Positions 20,696-33,008 of a stretch of DNA of 64,000 nt are shown here, piece after piece (position 1 is the first letter of the stretch; each line of letters opens with the position of its first letter). The position numbers and the translations under genes were made by a program. The notes below the pieces were generated by a model, which made no database searches, was not told where the DNA came from, and worked only from the letters and a program-made list of their open reading frames with translations. The stretch is from positions 28,266,183 through 28,330,182 of the forward strand of contig CM059560.1 in NCBI GenBank assembly GCA_030386875.1, given 5' to 3'. The DNA is from Morinoia aosen. Taxonomy: Eukaryota; Arthropoda; Malacostraca; Amphipoda; Talitridae.

Positions 20696-22506
20696 TGTTG
20701 CGGAGTCTAAGTTTTCATTCAAAATGTCTTTCAACTAAACTCCTTTTGAACGGTCACGTGCAACAACGTAACATTTCCTGAACTGTGCTTTTACAACTGT
20801 GTTAACACAGCCTGGGCTTCAGGTCAATCAAAAGTTCCTTACATGCACTTGAGAAGCGCTTGGATCACGTAAGAAAATCAAAGGCAGCTCACTGCCTCGG
20901 CTGCACATAACGGTGAAATTCAAAATTTCATGTGATTATTCCTTCCAAGAAACAAAGAAAAATTTTAGTAATATCCTTTTGTTCACTAACTTGGCCCCAA
21001 TCGAGCATATTTCCTCGAGAATTATGTTTCAGTTTTAGATATGTTGGAGAGTTTTTTCATCACATTTTAGTTTAGGATGGCCTAGATTTTTCTGCATGAA
21101 AAGACTGTAATTTTTGTTCGAGTTACATTTACTGTACGCTTGCTTAATTTTACAGCAGCTCAGCTATCGACTAATGGCTGCTTGGTGCGAAACAAATTTT
21201 CTAGTGAAATGTGAGAATGAAAAGGAAATGGCGCAACAAAAATGTAGAGTCTTATGGAGCGAATTTGTGAAAATCCATTTTAATATTTTTGTTACCCTGA
21301 TGCTCTTCAACTTATCCAGTATGTCAATGTTCGTGATTGACAAAAATTAATCCCCAATTGAAGAAATTTTTTATCGCATAAAAATCAATTTATGAACAGT
21401 CGGGTTAAGTATCGTATTGACAATATGCTTCAAATAATTTGGTGCAGCTTAGATCCCGAATAATCTTAAAATTCTGAACGTATCAGCCGTATCTAGCAAC
21501 GGCATTCCAATGTAAAGTTAAATAGAAAACAGTTAACATTTGTTTAATAATAGTTAATTTTTTTAAAGCCTAAATATTTATAGCTCATTGTAAAGTTGTG
21601 TCAAAAATATATGATTCATTTCGCCGAAAAGTGTTTCGATGAGCAAATGAAATGAAGTATATGTGACCACTAGTTGGTATTTTGAGTCAAAGAAAATAAC
21701 TTTCAGAGTTGATTTCAGCTTCACCTTTCGAAGAGAATATGTTATCGGAAAATTAGCGATAAATAAATAAATTCCGGCTAATACGGAGACTGTTCAATCT
21801 GAGTGCCTTGCATACGTCACAACTCAATTATCGTTACAATCATCATCCGGCTAATTCGAGACGTTCATGAGTGGCTTAACATTTATTTCAGAACACGTTC
21901 GATGTTATTTGAGAAAAGGTTAACGTCAACCATCGGAGTGAAATCGTAAGGATTAACTTATTCGTGAAGAGCTGGAAGGAATGCTGAGATGCTCGTTAGT
22001 CGATACAGAAATACGGGCTTTCATTGGACTCCTCAACATGTGCATCATTTGTTGCTCAGAAGCTGCTCTGAGGGCCCTATAGACCACCACTGAGTGATCA
22101 CTTTTGAAAATCCTATTAATGGCGCACAATACACGTAATTAATTGAGTCAAGCTACATAAGATTTAGAGAAATACCCTTGCAGTCTCGGACCGCCTCTGC
22201 CAACTGAGATGATATCAGTAGTAAGTAAATTGTATTGTGGTTTACGAGTGGGAGTATTAGCGGCTTTTTCTCTGTGAAGAGGACAGCAAAGATTATGAAT
22301 AGTTGTATATTGGACTCGTGTAAAGGAATTTTCCGACATTCAGAAAGCGTTTTCTTTTGAATAACCAATTAAGAAACAGTACAGGCGTAGCATTTGCTTC
22401 AACAGTGCTTCATTGAAGGGATTGGAACCTCCATTCGAGGTTTATGAGGTTTGAATGATATATCTTAAAAAAAATTACGAGACGTTCGAGATCAGTTCAG
22501 ATGCTA
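20696..22506. other. No gene recognised
   Basis: AT-rich sequence. A 78-codon plus-strand frame at 21114-21350 has no motif. A small hairpin CTCAGA...TCTGAG lies near 22055-22075. Confidence 0.45.
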
Positions 22507-22538
22507 GCAGGATTTGGAGCGCATGCTCCAAATCCTGC
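22507..22538. repeat. Perfect 14-bp hairpin heading a minisatellite
   Basis: The arm GCAGGATTTGGAGC is followed by GCAT and its exact reverse complement. The word TTTGGAGC recurs at 22778-22785, inserted between the last two minisatellite units, so the hairpin sequence and the array are linked in origin. Confidence 0.85.
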
Positions 22539-22549
22539 TTAACCAAGTT

Positions 22550-22796
22550 ACCGGTACGAACATAAGCTACCGGTACCAACATAAGCTACCGGTACGAAAA
22601 TAAGCTACCGGTACGAACATAAACTACCGGTACGAACATAAGCTACCGGTACGAACATAAGCTACTGGTACGAACATAAGCTACCGGTACGAACATAAAC
22701 TACCGGTACGAACATAAGCTACCGGTACGAACATAAGCTACAGGTACGAACATAAGCTACCGGTACGAACGTAAGGTTTGGAGCTACCGGTACAAA
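22550..22796. repeat. 19-bp minisatellite, 13 units
   Basis: Twelve head-to-tail units of 19 bp with consensus ACCGGTACGAACATAAGCT run from 22550, and a thirteenth starts at 22786 after an 8-bp insertion. Each joint forms the 8-bp palindrome TACCGGTA. Unit differences are single substitutions, for example GCT to ACT in units 4 and 8. Units 4-7 and 8-11 follow a similar pattern, hinting at duplication in blocks of four. Confidence 0.92.
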
Positions 22797-25531
22797 CACG
22801 ATGAAACTAATTGTGTGGTGTACAGAACAAATAGACATCAGAAGGAGGTAGATTTTATATCTGAACAGCGTTCAAAATTGCAGCTGCGTTGATTTCTCTA
22901 AGACTTTTCCTCTGAATAAATTTTCGATTTACCTCTCTTTGATTTTACAAACCATGTGATCGCAATTAGTTTTTTTAGGTCATTGCAAGCAAAGTGTGAT
23001 AAAAAATTCCATTCTAAACTATCATCAATCGTTTTTTAAAGGAAGAATTATTCGTTTGTACGATATCTAGTTTGCGCAATGACTCCCAATCCCCATTTAG
23101 TTAGTCTACGCGCACTTATATTGATGTACTCACTGATATATAACAATAGCTAATAGTTGGACGAGTAAAAGGCATTGACTGACTTTAAGGTGAACTTTCT
23201 CCAGTCGCTAGAGAAAACACAGGAATAACATAATATGTTCTCATACTCTGACACCGACGCCGAAGAAGACATCGCTTCAAAGAGAGATGTACACGTCACG
23301 AAAGTCGTTTTCAATGCGTTTGTTGTGTAGGAATTCTAAGGCAATAGCAGATTCTTAGACATGTTTCTTGTATAACATTTCCGTTTTGCAGTGTAAGCAC
23401 CTAACGCTTGGTAAGGACCTAACCCTTGGGCTATTTGAGTTCGTCACTGAAATACGAAAAAAGAAACAATGCGGCTGAAAAGTTGATAGCATCTTGCTAT
23501 GTTTGGGTACACACCAATGCATAAATTCGAAATTTATTCTGCAGAGAAGTAATTCGTTTCAATTTATGTTGAGCTTACTCCTTGATTAGAAATAAAGATG
23601 CTACTGGAGAACCAAATTCAATTTGATGTAAGACTAACATGTGAACGGACGTTTTTATGTTGCTGAAACGATCCCACTTGAAACGAGAAAAGTAATTAAA
23701 TATTAATGGGGAGTGATAGATCGTATCTTCAAGATGTCTATCTTCAAGAAGTAAATTTTTGCCTCCACTCTGACTGACGTTCAAGACGAGCGCAAGAGTT
23801 CAACATCGCTGCCAATGATATGCGCGACTTGGACTACAGACTGGGATTTTGCTCTGCACAACTCACGGTGGAAGGAGGGCTCTGCATTCCGTACATTTCC
23901 CGTCTGCAGAAAATCGTCCAATTACCAAACATTTTATAAAGCATTTTCCGATGTCGGACGTACGTTTTTAGCACGTATATTGCTCTCTTGCTTTTTTGCA
24001 TTTGGAGCGAATAAATCTTATGAAATATTCATTAATGGTTTCTTACCCCCTAAGAGAGACTGTCTCTCACAAATAGCAGATGCACTCAAGAATTTTTCGT
24101 CGTAGTTGAAGTAGGATTCCGCTGAAAATTATTGGCCAATCCTTCTTGTGAATCTTGAGGTCATGAACAAACTTTTGGTACGAAACGAAGAAATGACGAC
24201 GGCATGCAGTGGAGCTCGGAAAACATGAGTCGATGTAAAGAGGAAAGTAATTTAACCACACGTGAAATGACCTAAATATGGCGTTGTAAAATTATGACTA
24301 TTGATGTCGATTTACGACCCTTAAGAAAGTAATTTACATTTTTCTCTCTAGTGAATATACGGTTTTTGTTGTGCTAATTTTGAAAATATAGTTTTTGCGT
24401 ATCTATTTCTGATTTTTTATTGGAGGCTTTTCAAATTGCAATGATTACATTCAAAATTAGGAAATTTATGTCAATTTTCATGTATTTCTCTGCAAAAAAT
24501 TGATAAAGACATGTCGCACACCGCAAGTCAGCACTTAGAACGAATATTCTTTCGAAGAACATTTGGAGTATAGTTCCGTAAAATTTTTCTCCAAACTCAG
24601 CCCGCACGTTATGACTTGAGAGGTTCCTTGTGTGGACTCAACGCGAGGTCTGTGCTTCAATGTGCTTCTTTCTTTTTCAGTGAGCGCAGCAGAAGGCAGC
24701 AGTTCACATGACAGCTGAAGACTGCGGCCACTGGGGGGAATACAAGCAGACACAGCTATCATTGAGGGTGCATATAGTTATGAAACGATTCTTTATTACT
24801 TAAATAGTTACGTCAATTACCTTGGTCAAAGGCCAAATCATGCAATGAAAGTTCATGTTTGCGGCAGATAGGTATAGAGGAAAATACTCACTGGTACTGG
24901 ATTAATAAATTAAATTTAAGCAGGATTAAAAAGACTAAGGTTTATTTCCTACTGTTATACTGAGGTTCCAGGGTTAATATAATTCTCCGTTAAAAACGTT
25001 CCTTATTTCAGGTTTTCGCTCATTGACCGATCTACTCTGAAATTAACAACCCGTACCGGAGGTCTGAAAAGTGATGATTAAAAAAATGCAATGCTAGATT
25101 ATTGTTGTCAGCGACATGACGTCAAATCTCGAGTGCTATACCGTTCCTCAACGCTCCTGCTCTCAGCACAACCAGTGAGAATTCTAAATAATGTACACTT
25201 GAATCCATTGCGATCCGTTCAAGCTTGTCATTGACTCCCTTTGAGCTTCATTCAGTGCTTGAGATGTTCTGATCTAATGGACGTGAATCCATCTTCAAAC
25301 AAGAGTACTTTCATGAGTCATGCAGAACTCCACTAGGCCGTTAAGATATGCTAATACCTGCATATTTTCCCTTCGGCAATTTGAAGGAAAAGGGGAATAC
25401 TGTTTTATTGAAACGGTGGGCAAAGGCAAGTGAGTGTTAGTTTATTTTGGCAGTATTAAAAAAAAAGAGTCAATGTAGGAGTTCCACATCGAGACGAAAG
25501 AAATACGTGCTGATCGTAACATCTTTAATAA
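22797..25531. other. No gene recognised
   Basis: A 96-codon plus-strand frame at 23815-24105 and a 75-codon minus-strand frame at 24535-24762 have no family motif. Short words repeat near 23396-23430 (GTAAGCACCTAACGCTTGG, GTAAGGACCTAACCCTTGG). Confidence 0.45.
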
Positions 25532-25566
25532 GGCAATCCTTTTTGCCTAAAATATTAGGATTGCCC
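25532..25566. repeat. 9-bp inverted repeat at the 5' edge of a PLE fragment
   Basis: GGCAATCCT at 25532-25540 and AGGATTGCC at 25558-25566 are exact reverse complements. The right arm lies inside the first recognisable PLE codons, so the left arm may be a snap-back copy made at 5' truncation. Confidence 0.65.
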
Positions 25567-25799
25567 AACACCGTGGAGTCAGCTACCGTAGCGGAAGACC
25601 TCTGACCCAACCGCCTCATCCATCTATCCGCCTTCACAGCGAGCAGTGTTGTGACCGAATAGCAGAGGAAAATTTTTCGATTTTACGCACAGCATCAAAT
25701 AATTTAGATTTGCGTATTTTAGAATCTCTTTTTATCTCTAAAGAAAAGCCAGAACTCAATAGCGCAAATAGTTCTTACTCATTGCAAATTTACTTGTAG
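25554..25799 (+). pseudogene. GIY-YIG endonuclease fragment of a second PLE
   Basis: An 81-codon open frame, with no start codon, ends at the TAG 25797-25799. It aligns by eye with the C-terminal half of the endonuclease at 14300-14556: QHRGVSYRSGRPL matches SEHAGISHRTSARL, PHPSIRLHSE matches the HSSIRS region, FSILRTASNNLDLRILES matches FSILGYSSNSVKLRILES, and KEKPELN matches KLKPQLN. The catalytic-Glu segment RILESLFI is intact. Only the end of the gene is present; the GIY and YIG motifs and all of the RT are missing. Sequence divergence shows it is a different PLE family from the one at 9465. Confidence 0.85.
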
Positions 25800-25960
25800 A
25801 TTTTATATGCCCATGTATTTTGTTTAGAAAGGCTGATTTTGTTCTTATTTTATCTTTGCAGACTTTTAACTGAAGATGGAGCTGGTCTCCGAAACGTTTT
25901 ATAGAACTGACTTAGTGTTAAATTTATAGTTCGTGTGAAATCTTCATTAAACATGATTTC
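25800..25960 (+). mobile_element. 3' UTR of the second PLE fragment
   Basis: The untranslated end follows the endonuclease stop, contains the ribozyme-like motif at 25870 and fades into unique sequence somewhere between 25920 and 25985. No target duplication was found. Confidence 0.6.
25870..25896 (+). ncRNA. Candidate hammerhead-type ribozyme motif (second PLE)
   Basis: The order CTGAAGAT, hairpin GGAG-CTGGT-CTCC, GAAACG repeats the layout of the 9.5-14.8 kb element. The boxes are identical but both sides of the helix differ (GGAG/CTCC versus GGGT/GCCC), keeping pairing. Such compensatory change between two families argues for a conserved RNA fold. Confidence 0.55.
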
Positions 25961-28900
25961 AATACGTGGTGCATTCTTCGTTTTTAAATTCCTAATGATC
26001 ATTCGCCTTAAGAAAAGTAACTTTCCTGACTTTAATAAGGCCTGTCGTAAAGACGCGAGAATTGGTTAAAAAATTTGATAGCAATTTTAGACTTGATAGA
26101 TTGTGAGAAGCAGCTTCGTACCGCCATTTATTTGCCATTTACTCTTCACAGGTTCACAATGCAAAGAAATGAATTAGTGAAGCATATAATTTGATTTACA
26201 GCACCTCTCAAATACCGTGTGTTTTTATTTTTAAGCTGTTTCTGCATCGTGTTCACAAAAATGGACTAATTTTCAAATCAGCTACTCAGTTGACATAAAT
26301 AAAACAACAAGAATTCATCTCCAGTAATCTAAGTGCCTCGAAATCCTGCATGATCTGAAAAATTCTAACATGAAGTTCAATTTTCATATGCTGAAGTCAT
26401 GCTCAATTTTGGGTTAAATATGATAAACTTGAGCGAAACGAAATCAAACCATTTCATCGCAGACACTTTAGCAGCTGAAAATGCGATATCGAAATTGAAT
26501 TTACGCCCAGCAACTAATCACAAATTGAGCTGAGCTCCTTGGATGGAATTTTCATCACTTTTTTATGTAGTTAAGGGCACGTATAAAAAAGGCGATAAGT
26601 TCAGAATTCAATGAACGAAGCTCTAACTTTCAGCTGATGACACTGCATCCAAGAAGGGAGTTTTATGAGCTTCTACAAGATCTTTTATGAACAGTACCTC
26701 GACAACTTCTAAACTTAAGGTGCTCTTCTGAGAAAGTTCGTGTCTCGGCCCTCAAGTAATCTTGGAGTTCTGATTCTGTTAAAAGTGATCGACCCAGAAA
26801 GTAGCAGAAAAGATCCAATGCATGAGGGAAGTTGTGAAATGAGAGCGAAATTATTCATCTTACATGCTAATTTCGGCCATTACCGTGTATGGCAACACGC
26901 TTTTATATTTACAGCAAAACAATTACGGTTCAATTTAAAATGTTCGATAAATACAAATTTAAACTGGTACTAGGAAGGAAAAAATAGAGCTTCCCATGAT
27001 ATTTTTCTAGTGTTAAATTTTAAGGCTGAGGTTAAAACATATCGTTTCATACATGATTTTAAAATTAATTTAGAACTCAAAAATTCAGTCGTTAAAATAG
27101 CTGGTAAAAAATTGTCCCAAAACCCTTCAGTTTACCGAGGGGTGAAAGTCTTTTGCTTTTTTAGAAGCCCATGTGCAACATTGTAAGCTGAGATATTTAG
27201 CAGAGTTTAACATCATATTTCACGCAATTCTGAAACGTTGACCGAAAGCTGCGAGACATTTAATTGGGTGTATCCTTCTGGTATTTATCAGAATTTGAAG
27301 GCTTCTTTATACATGATTTTGTCCACAATTGAGAGGAAGAAAACATGAATTGAGTGAAAACACAATGAAAAGTAAACAAATAGATTGATTTTTCACTAAC
27401 TAGTGAATAGTTGATTTCAGACACTTCTGATAAAAGTGGGGTGAAAATCAATTAGTTCATCCAACACCATGCTATACTTTCGCCAGTTATCAAGATATTT
27501 GATGTCTTTACCCACCCAGACTTCGATACTACACATCACGCCAATTTGAGTCAGTACATTGAAAGTCAGATAATTTTCAGTAGGTGTAATGTTAAAGTTT
27601 GTTAATTGTCGATGTTACATCGACTATTTTCAAACAACAATTTTTCCCATTCATGGGAAACGAAATATTTATTGGAAGCAAACTTAAGAACGATACAACT
27701 AAATCATTCAGTCTTCACTAATAACGAGTGAGTTATTGACTGTAAGTTCTATTGAAAGATTTCACTTTAAAATTACCCAGCTTAATCGAGTACCTTCTCC
27801 AACTTGGACAGGTTGATAAGTTTTTTTTGAGAACTGATACTAGTAATGAACTTTTATACCCCATTTCATTTAATTCTAAAGGGGTCTCCGAAAACAAAAA
27901 ATTCAACTACCCTTTGCGTTTTTCAAGTGAAATAACAATTTTCAAATACATAACTTGCATCATCGACGCTGCAAAGTAATTCTAAATAATCTATAAAAAG
28001 TAATTGTCAACTATGTGATGGTGTGAAGCTCCTTCCCACCACCTATAAAGCCTCCTAATTTTGCTTTGAGTCCAAAAATTTAACCTTATTTTACATTTCC
28101 AGTTATGCCTGTTCAAATACAGTTATGAGAAAAGTTTGTCCCGCCTTGACAGCGAAGCAAGAACAACCTGCTTCAGATTCGACTGCCGCACGAGACGCAT
28201 GCCCAAGTGCGGTGATAGTTCAATTCTACTGATTTGTGGACAAATTTCATCTTCCAAACACACTTGTCTGGCGTTTGCAGCGTAAAAACTCCACGTGTGC
28301 AACCTATCCATGGCGCAAATCTTGAGCTTCGGTTGAGAACAGCGTGAAGTTGAGAACAACCGCAACGAAACTAAATTGCAAATACTTTCACCATGAAAAG
28401 AAAGCAGACGTAGAGCCTAGGCATGAGGAATGACGATGATATGATTGTTGCCAGCCCCGTTTCCTCTCTGACGAGCAAACGAAAAGAAAACTTTTCCAGA
28501 GCGATGATTGCTCTCGAGAGGGGAGAGCAAATTGACCAAGTCCTTCCATAGTTGAGAGTTATAAAAGCTGACCTTAGATAAAATTCGTCTCAATGTACGC
28601 TCAAAGTGCTCTTTGTTTCTATCAGCGTTTACAGTACATTTCGTAATCCCAGTCGGGTGAATTAGCTTGGAAATTTTTTTTTCGACTTTAAAACATCACA
28701 CCGCAATAGAAACATAACATCAATAATAGAAAGCACTACGTTGATAGGCTCAAATAGCAGCTTTATCTGATGTATCATACTACGAGTACAACAATCTCTG
28801 AAAAATCATAATTATTATATATAACTAATCAAAATTAAATGCCCATATTCTACTGTCATATTCACGAGACCTTATGTACGGTAAAATATTTCGAAGAAAA

Positions 28901-30160
28901 TTATGAGAAATTTACTTTCTGTGTTCTAGTGGTCAGGCAAAACTTTCTACCTTTGCATACCACAACCTATGTGAATATAGTGTGATGAATGAGATGATAT
29001 CTTTTGTAACCATAATATAACCAAAATGGTTAGAATATAGGAGTAAGTACGAGGTTAATTGTGATACAACAGACCAAAACACATATTAGTCATCAGAAGC
29101 AGATTCCAAATCTAAAAGCTATTCTAAAAGTTCATCTCTCACTCTAAGAACCAAACAAGAAATTGTTGATTAAAAGCAGAAATGAAAATCATATACTTAA
29201 AAATCTTGTAACACAGCAATATATGCGAGAAATGAACTCCGCTGATAATTTTTCAGGACTGTTTGGAGAACTAACAAAATTTGCCATTTCGGCAAGGAAA
29301 AGTATCAATATTTATTTCATGGCGAATATTTAGTTAAACCCATCCCTATGCATATTATTCTTAAAACTGTCTCCTAATTTGATAGAGATGCAAGAAAAAT
29401 CAGCTGCACAATCAGCTACTACACTGAATATCATCGCCGCGAGCCAGAGGGCTGCAGTAGTTCTTATCGTTTCTGACTTTATTCCGGTTTTTCCTTGTTT
29501 TTTATTTTACTTTCATTTTGTCAAACATACGAGTCTCGGAACTGCATCATGAACCTACATCAGGTACAACTAAAGAAAATAATATTGCATGCATCATTGT
29601 AATTCATTAAGTATTAAGAAATTTATATGGCTTGCACCATGACTCAAATCGATCTATTGTAATTTCCGTGAATGTGCTGATGAGCGAATACTTGTAATTT
29701 ATCTCAATGGTCATGTGGAAAATGACTGCCGATATTGATCTCTGATTGAGAACGAGAAAAATGAGCTAAGGCATCAAGTCGGACGACTAATAATGGTTTA
29801 AACTTTTACTGAGGAAAAGAGGGCTTGCCAGTTCATAATTTTTTCAATCTTTTTGTTGCCACAAAGCACTTGAGCACGATTGAGGAAACATACAAAAAAT
29901 ACAATCCGTTTCGAAGCGCCGTCGAATGTTGCAAAAAGTTTTACTTTGGCGTTGAAGCCAAGGATAAGTGCGACTTTCTAAAGATTTAAGCAAGACTTGT
30001 CAATCCACTTAGAAAATTGGATACTTATAAAATTTATGAGTAAAATGACATTGATATTATAAAATCAGTCCCAGGAAAACTATTTCGGTTAAATATTCTC
30101 TCCTCATGATACGCTGAGCTTTCAGCGTTTACGTAAATTGAAAAATGATTTCAAGCAAAA
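25961..30160. other. No gene recognised
   Basis: AT-rich sequence with only short motif-less frames. Nothing repetitive was noticed apart from short AT runs near 28810-28830. Confidence 0.45.
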
Positions 30161-30162
30161 TA

Positions 30163-30298
30163 TGCAGGGTGAATGGCACTTTGTTGAGCGAACTTCAATA
30201 TAAGGTTGAGACCGTTGAAATAAACACTTTTTGTTCAACAACTGTGTGGACAGAAATATTTTATTAAAGAGATACAAGGACTTGAAATTTGAAACTTA
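30163..30298 (+). repeat. Left TIR of the Tc1/mariner derivative
   Basis: Pairs with 30813-30946 on the opposite strand at an estimated 80-85%; both share the exact word ATAAACACTTTTTGTTCAA except for one base. It ends near GAAACTTA. Confidence 0.88.
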
Positions 30299-30446
30299 GT
30301 TGAAAAAATTTGCACTTCGAGAGTGGCCTCGAAATGAAAGGTAAAAGTTAGGAAATAATTTTCGTAATGAACACAAGAAACATAATAACAGCCTTAATTA
30401 TTACGACGACAAGAAACAGATTTTTAAACTTGGTTGGGGTGTTTAA

Positions 30447-30722
30447 AAAAGATGTTCTAAAAGAGGTCATGGCGGCCTTATCACTTGGCCACCAAGGTCT
30501 CCTGATATTACGCCCTCAGATTTCTTCTTCTGGAGACATTTTAAGAGTTTAGTGTACGAAACACCGATTCATTCCGAAAAAGGCCTCATCGATAGAATTA
30601 CTGTGGCATCCTCTAGAATTCGTGAAACTCCTGGTGTCTTCGATCGCATCCGGCAATCATTGCATCGGCGTTTGAACTCCTGCATCGCATCAGATGGGCG
30701 TCATATTGAACATCTTTTGTAA
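30447..30722 (+). pseudogene. C-terminal transposase fragment (DDE, IS630/Tc1-like)
   Basis: A 91-codon open frame without ATG, bounded upstream by TAA at 30444. It carries TWPPRSPDITPSDFFFW, the third catalytic segment of the DDE domain, then HFKSLVYETPIHSE, GVFDRIRQSLHRRLNSC and the ending GRHIEHLL. The ending matches that of the transposase at 20358 (GRHFEHLL), so the two belong to related families. The frame has no stops, hence this copy decayed by deletion more than by point mutation. The first two catalytic acidic residues are missing. Confidence 0.88.
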
Positions 30723-30812
30723 ATACCTAACCCGATTTAAAAATTTATGACTTGTGATCATAATAATTAAGACTGCTATACTTTTTATTTTGTTCATGAT
30801 AAATCTGTTCAA

Positions 30813-30946
30813 TAAGTTTCAAATTCCAAGTTCTTGTATCTTTTTAACGAAACATTTTTGACCACACTGTTATTGAACAAAAAGTGTTTATCTCAAGTCT
30901 CAACGTTATGTTAAAGTTTGTTCAACAAGATGCCGGCCATCCTGTA
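30813..30946 (-). repeat. Right TIR of the Tc1/mariner derivative
   Basis: Reverse complement of the left TIR, starting at TAAGTTTC and ending CCATCCTGTA before the flanking TA. A few indels separate the two arms. Confidence 0.88.
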
Positions 30947-30948
30947 TA

Positions 30949-32948
30949 TAGACACATGTTAATACAGCATTTTTGGACAACGAATGTGCGTTAAAGTTGT
31001 GTACGATGGAGTTTTGTTTTGAAATATATACTGGGATGTTCAAATTTTCTTATCTTGGCTGCCGATCAGTTTATTGAAATTCACAGAGGTTTTCATTGCC
31101 GGTTTTTCTGGTAGGTACTTTATTTTTTTTTTCTTATTGTTGACGAAAGATTGGTTCGCAGCCAAAGGAAACAAAGCTTTTGCGTGTATAAAAGGCACGG
31201 TTTAAATTTAGAGAAAGTGTACTGTCACAAATTAGGTCTTCATTAACTACTCATGGGAACGATTTTCTACTCGTCGTGCATATAAGTGGTTTTATGAAAC
31301 GGCATGTTTTGCCCGGCGTTATTTTTCCATAAAATATAAGTTTTAGAATAAGTTTTCATTCTTTTTGTACAGTTATTATTTAACATCATTGGTTCCTACC
31401 GCTTCGGTTATTGGGTGATATTTTCGTTTTCAGAAAAACAGAAACTGTAGGCAACAAGCGCCGAACACGCAATAGTTAGTTACATTATAATTTGTAAGGA
31501 AAATATTTTTGCACGATAATTACGTATTATTACATATTCCCGAATCCAGTAAATCTAAGAAGCTGATCACACTCATTTATTGATATTGAGAGCCATTATC
31601 CCAAGTTATCTTAGTAACCAGTCTAGGCAATTTCTAATATCCTCCACTTGGTTTATTTTATTAGGCATGTTGTGCAAGTACTTAATCTTTTCCTCATCAG
31701 TGTAATAAGTAAATTTTCCTCTTAAATAATAATGAAACTCAGTTTGTTGCTTGCTTGCTTGGTCTGACCGTTCCTGCACCCGCCTAGTAAAAATGATATT
31801 CAACTCCTGGGTAATATTGTACATTTCTGTTTTTTTTTGCTAAAATTCATTTGTATTTATCGATATTAATTCCGCTCATTTGTTATAAAATATTACATAG
31901 AGAAACTGAAAGAAAACAGCAAACGCATTCAAACCATTTATTCAAAATGAATTTTCATTGATGAATTATACTGTAGCTTCAAACCTGAAAATAATGTCGA
32001 AATGTATGCCTGCATAGACGGAGGTTTCAATCATCCATTTTTCGACTACGATTTCCTCGCGTCGCCAAATATTGCAATAAAACCTAGAACGACCCATAAT
32101 ACCAACTTTGAGTGCCAGAATGGCGTCTCTCTACGCAATCGGGACTCAACTCAAAGTAATTCAAACAAAAGTAAGAGCTCTTCGATATCAAGAGAAACAC
32201 TCAAGACACTTCTTGGTTCAAACTCCATCCTCAGACGGATGATTGTAGAAGTTTTCGTTACAGCTTATTCGGGGTCTGGGGAAAGGTTTTATCCACAGGA
32301 AAACAATTAATAATAACTAACATGCATTAGCATAATCTAAGCGCGTTTGGAAGTTTTCCAGTGAGGGACTGTATCTTGAACTCAAAGGTAAAAACTATAT
32401 TCTCGGTTGAATATTTGAAGACTGAGGATCGGGCGCTTTATTTTCAACTTTACCTCTGATTGCATCTAGACCACGCTCCTACATTATATTCAAAATGTGG
32501 GTGAAAGGATAAAGCTGTCAAAAATTAGTAAGCCTGGAGTGTTATTTTGTTACTAAGTTATGCGATTAAATTCAAAGTACAGTATTTGCTTCTCTGACCT
32601 AACAATGAATGTTAGAGTACGTGAAAATGAGTGAACTGAAAAGTTTTCTTTAGTTAATGAAATACAGAGTATCAGCAAGAACTTTCTTAAAACATTCTCA
32701 GTGAAAATCATGAATTCAATCACAATGATGACCAAGAATGACGGACAATATCGTACCTCAAAATGAGAACAGGCTCTTTCGGAATGAAGTTCGGACTCTC
32801 TTCTGAGAAGCGAATCAAAATTTACGTTGCTTCCTGGTACTTACAGCGTATGTGTTTGAAATCGATAAAACTAATCAAAGTCATAGCAAACACGCTCCGA
32901 GAACGGAGCAATTATGGAAGAATATGTTTCTTACTGTCTTCTTAATTC
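30949..32948. other. No gene recognised
   Basis: A 102-codon plus-strand frame at 32002-32310 starts with ATG and is serine-rich in its middle, but has no family likeness and no neighbouring exon signals I can defend. Confidence 0.4.
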
Positions 32949-33008
32949 TTTTTATTGTGTTGATTTTTATTGTGTTGATCATTTTGCACTCGATCATTTT
33001 TCACTCGA
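32949..33008. repeat. Two adjoining 15-bp tandem duplications
   Basis: TTTTTATTGTGTTGA occurs at 32949-32963 and 32964-32978 (exact). TCATTTTGCACTCGA follows at 32979-32993 and again at 32994-33008 with one change. The two words look distantly related, so this may be one four-unit 15-bp array. Confidence 0.85.

Larger units (their letters stand above)
30161..30948 (+). mobile_element. Tc1/mariner-type deletion derivative with long TIRs
   Basis: A 784-bp element (30163-30946) flanked by TA on each side (30161-30162 and 30947-30948), the target duplication of the Tc1/mariner superfamily. Terminal inverted repeats of about 135 bp enclose a fragment coding only for the C-terminal end of an IS630/Tc1-like transposase. 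The N-terminal and central transposase regions are absent, so it is an internally deleted copy that could move only with enzyme supplied elsewhere. Its terminus (GCAGGGTGAATGG) is unlike that of the element ending at 20695. Confidence 0.88.
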
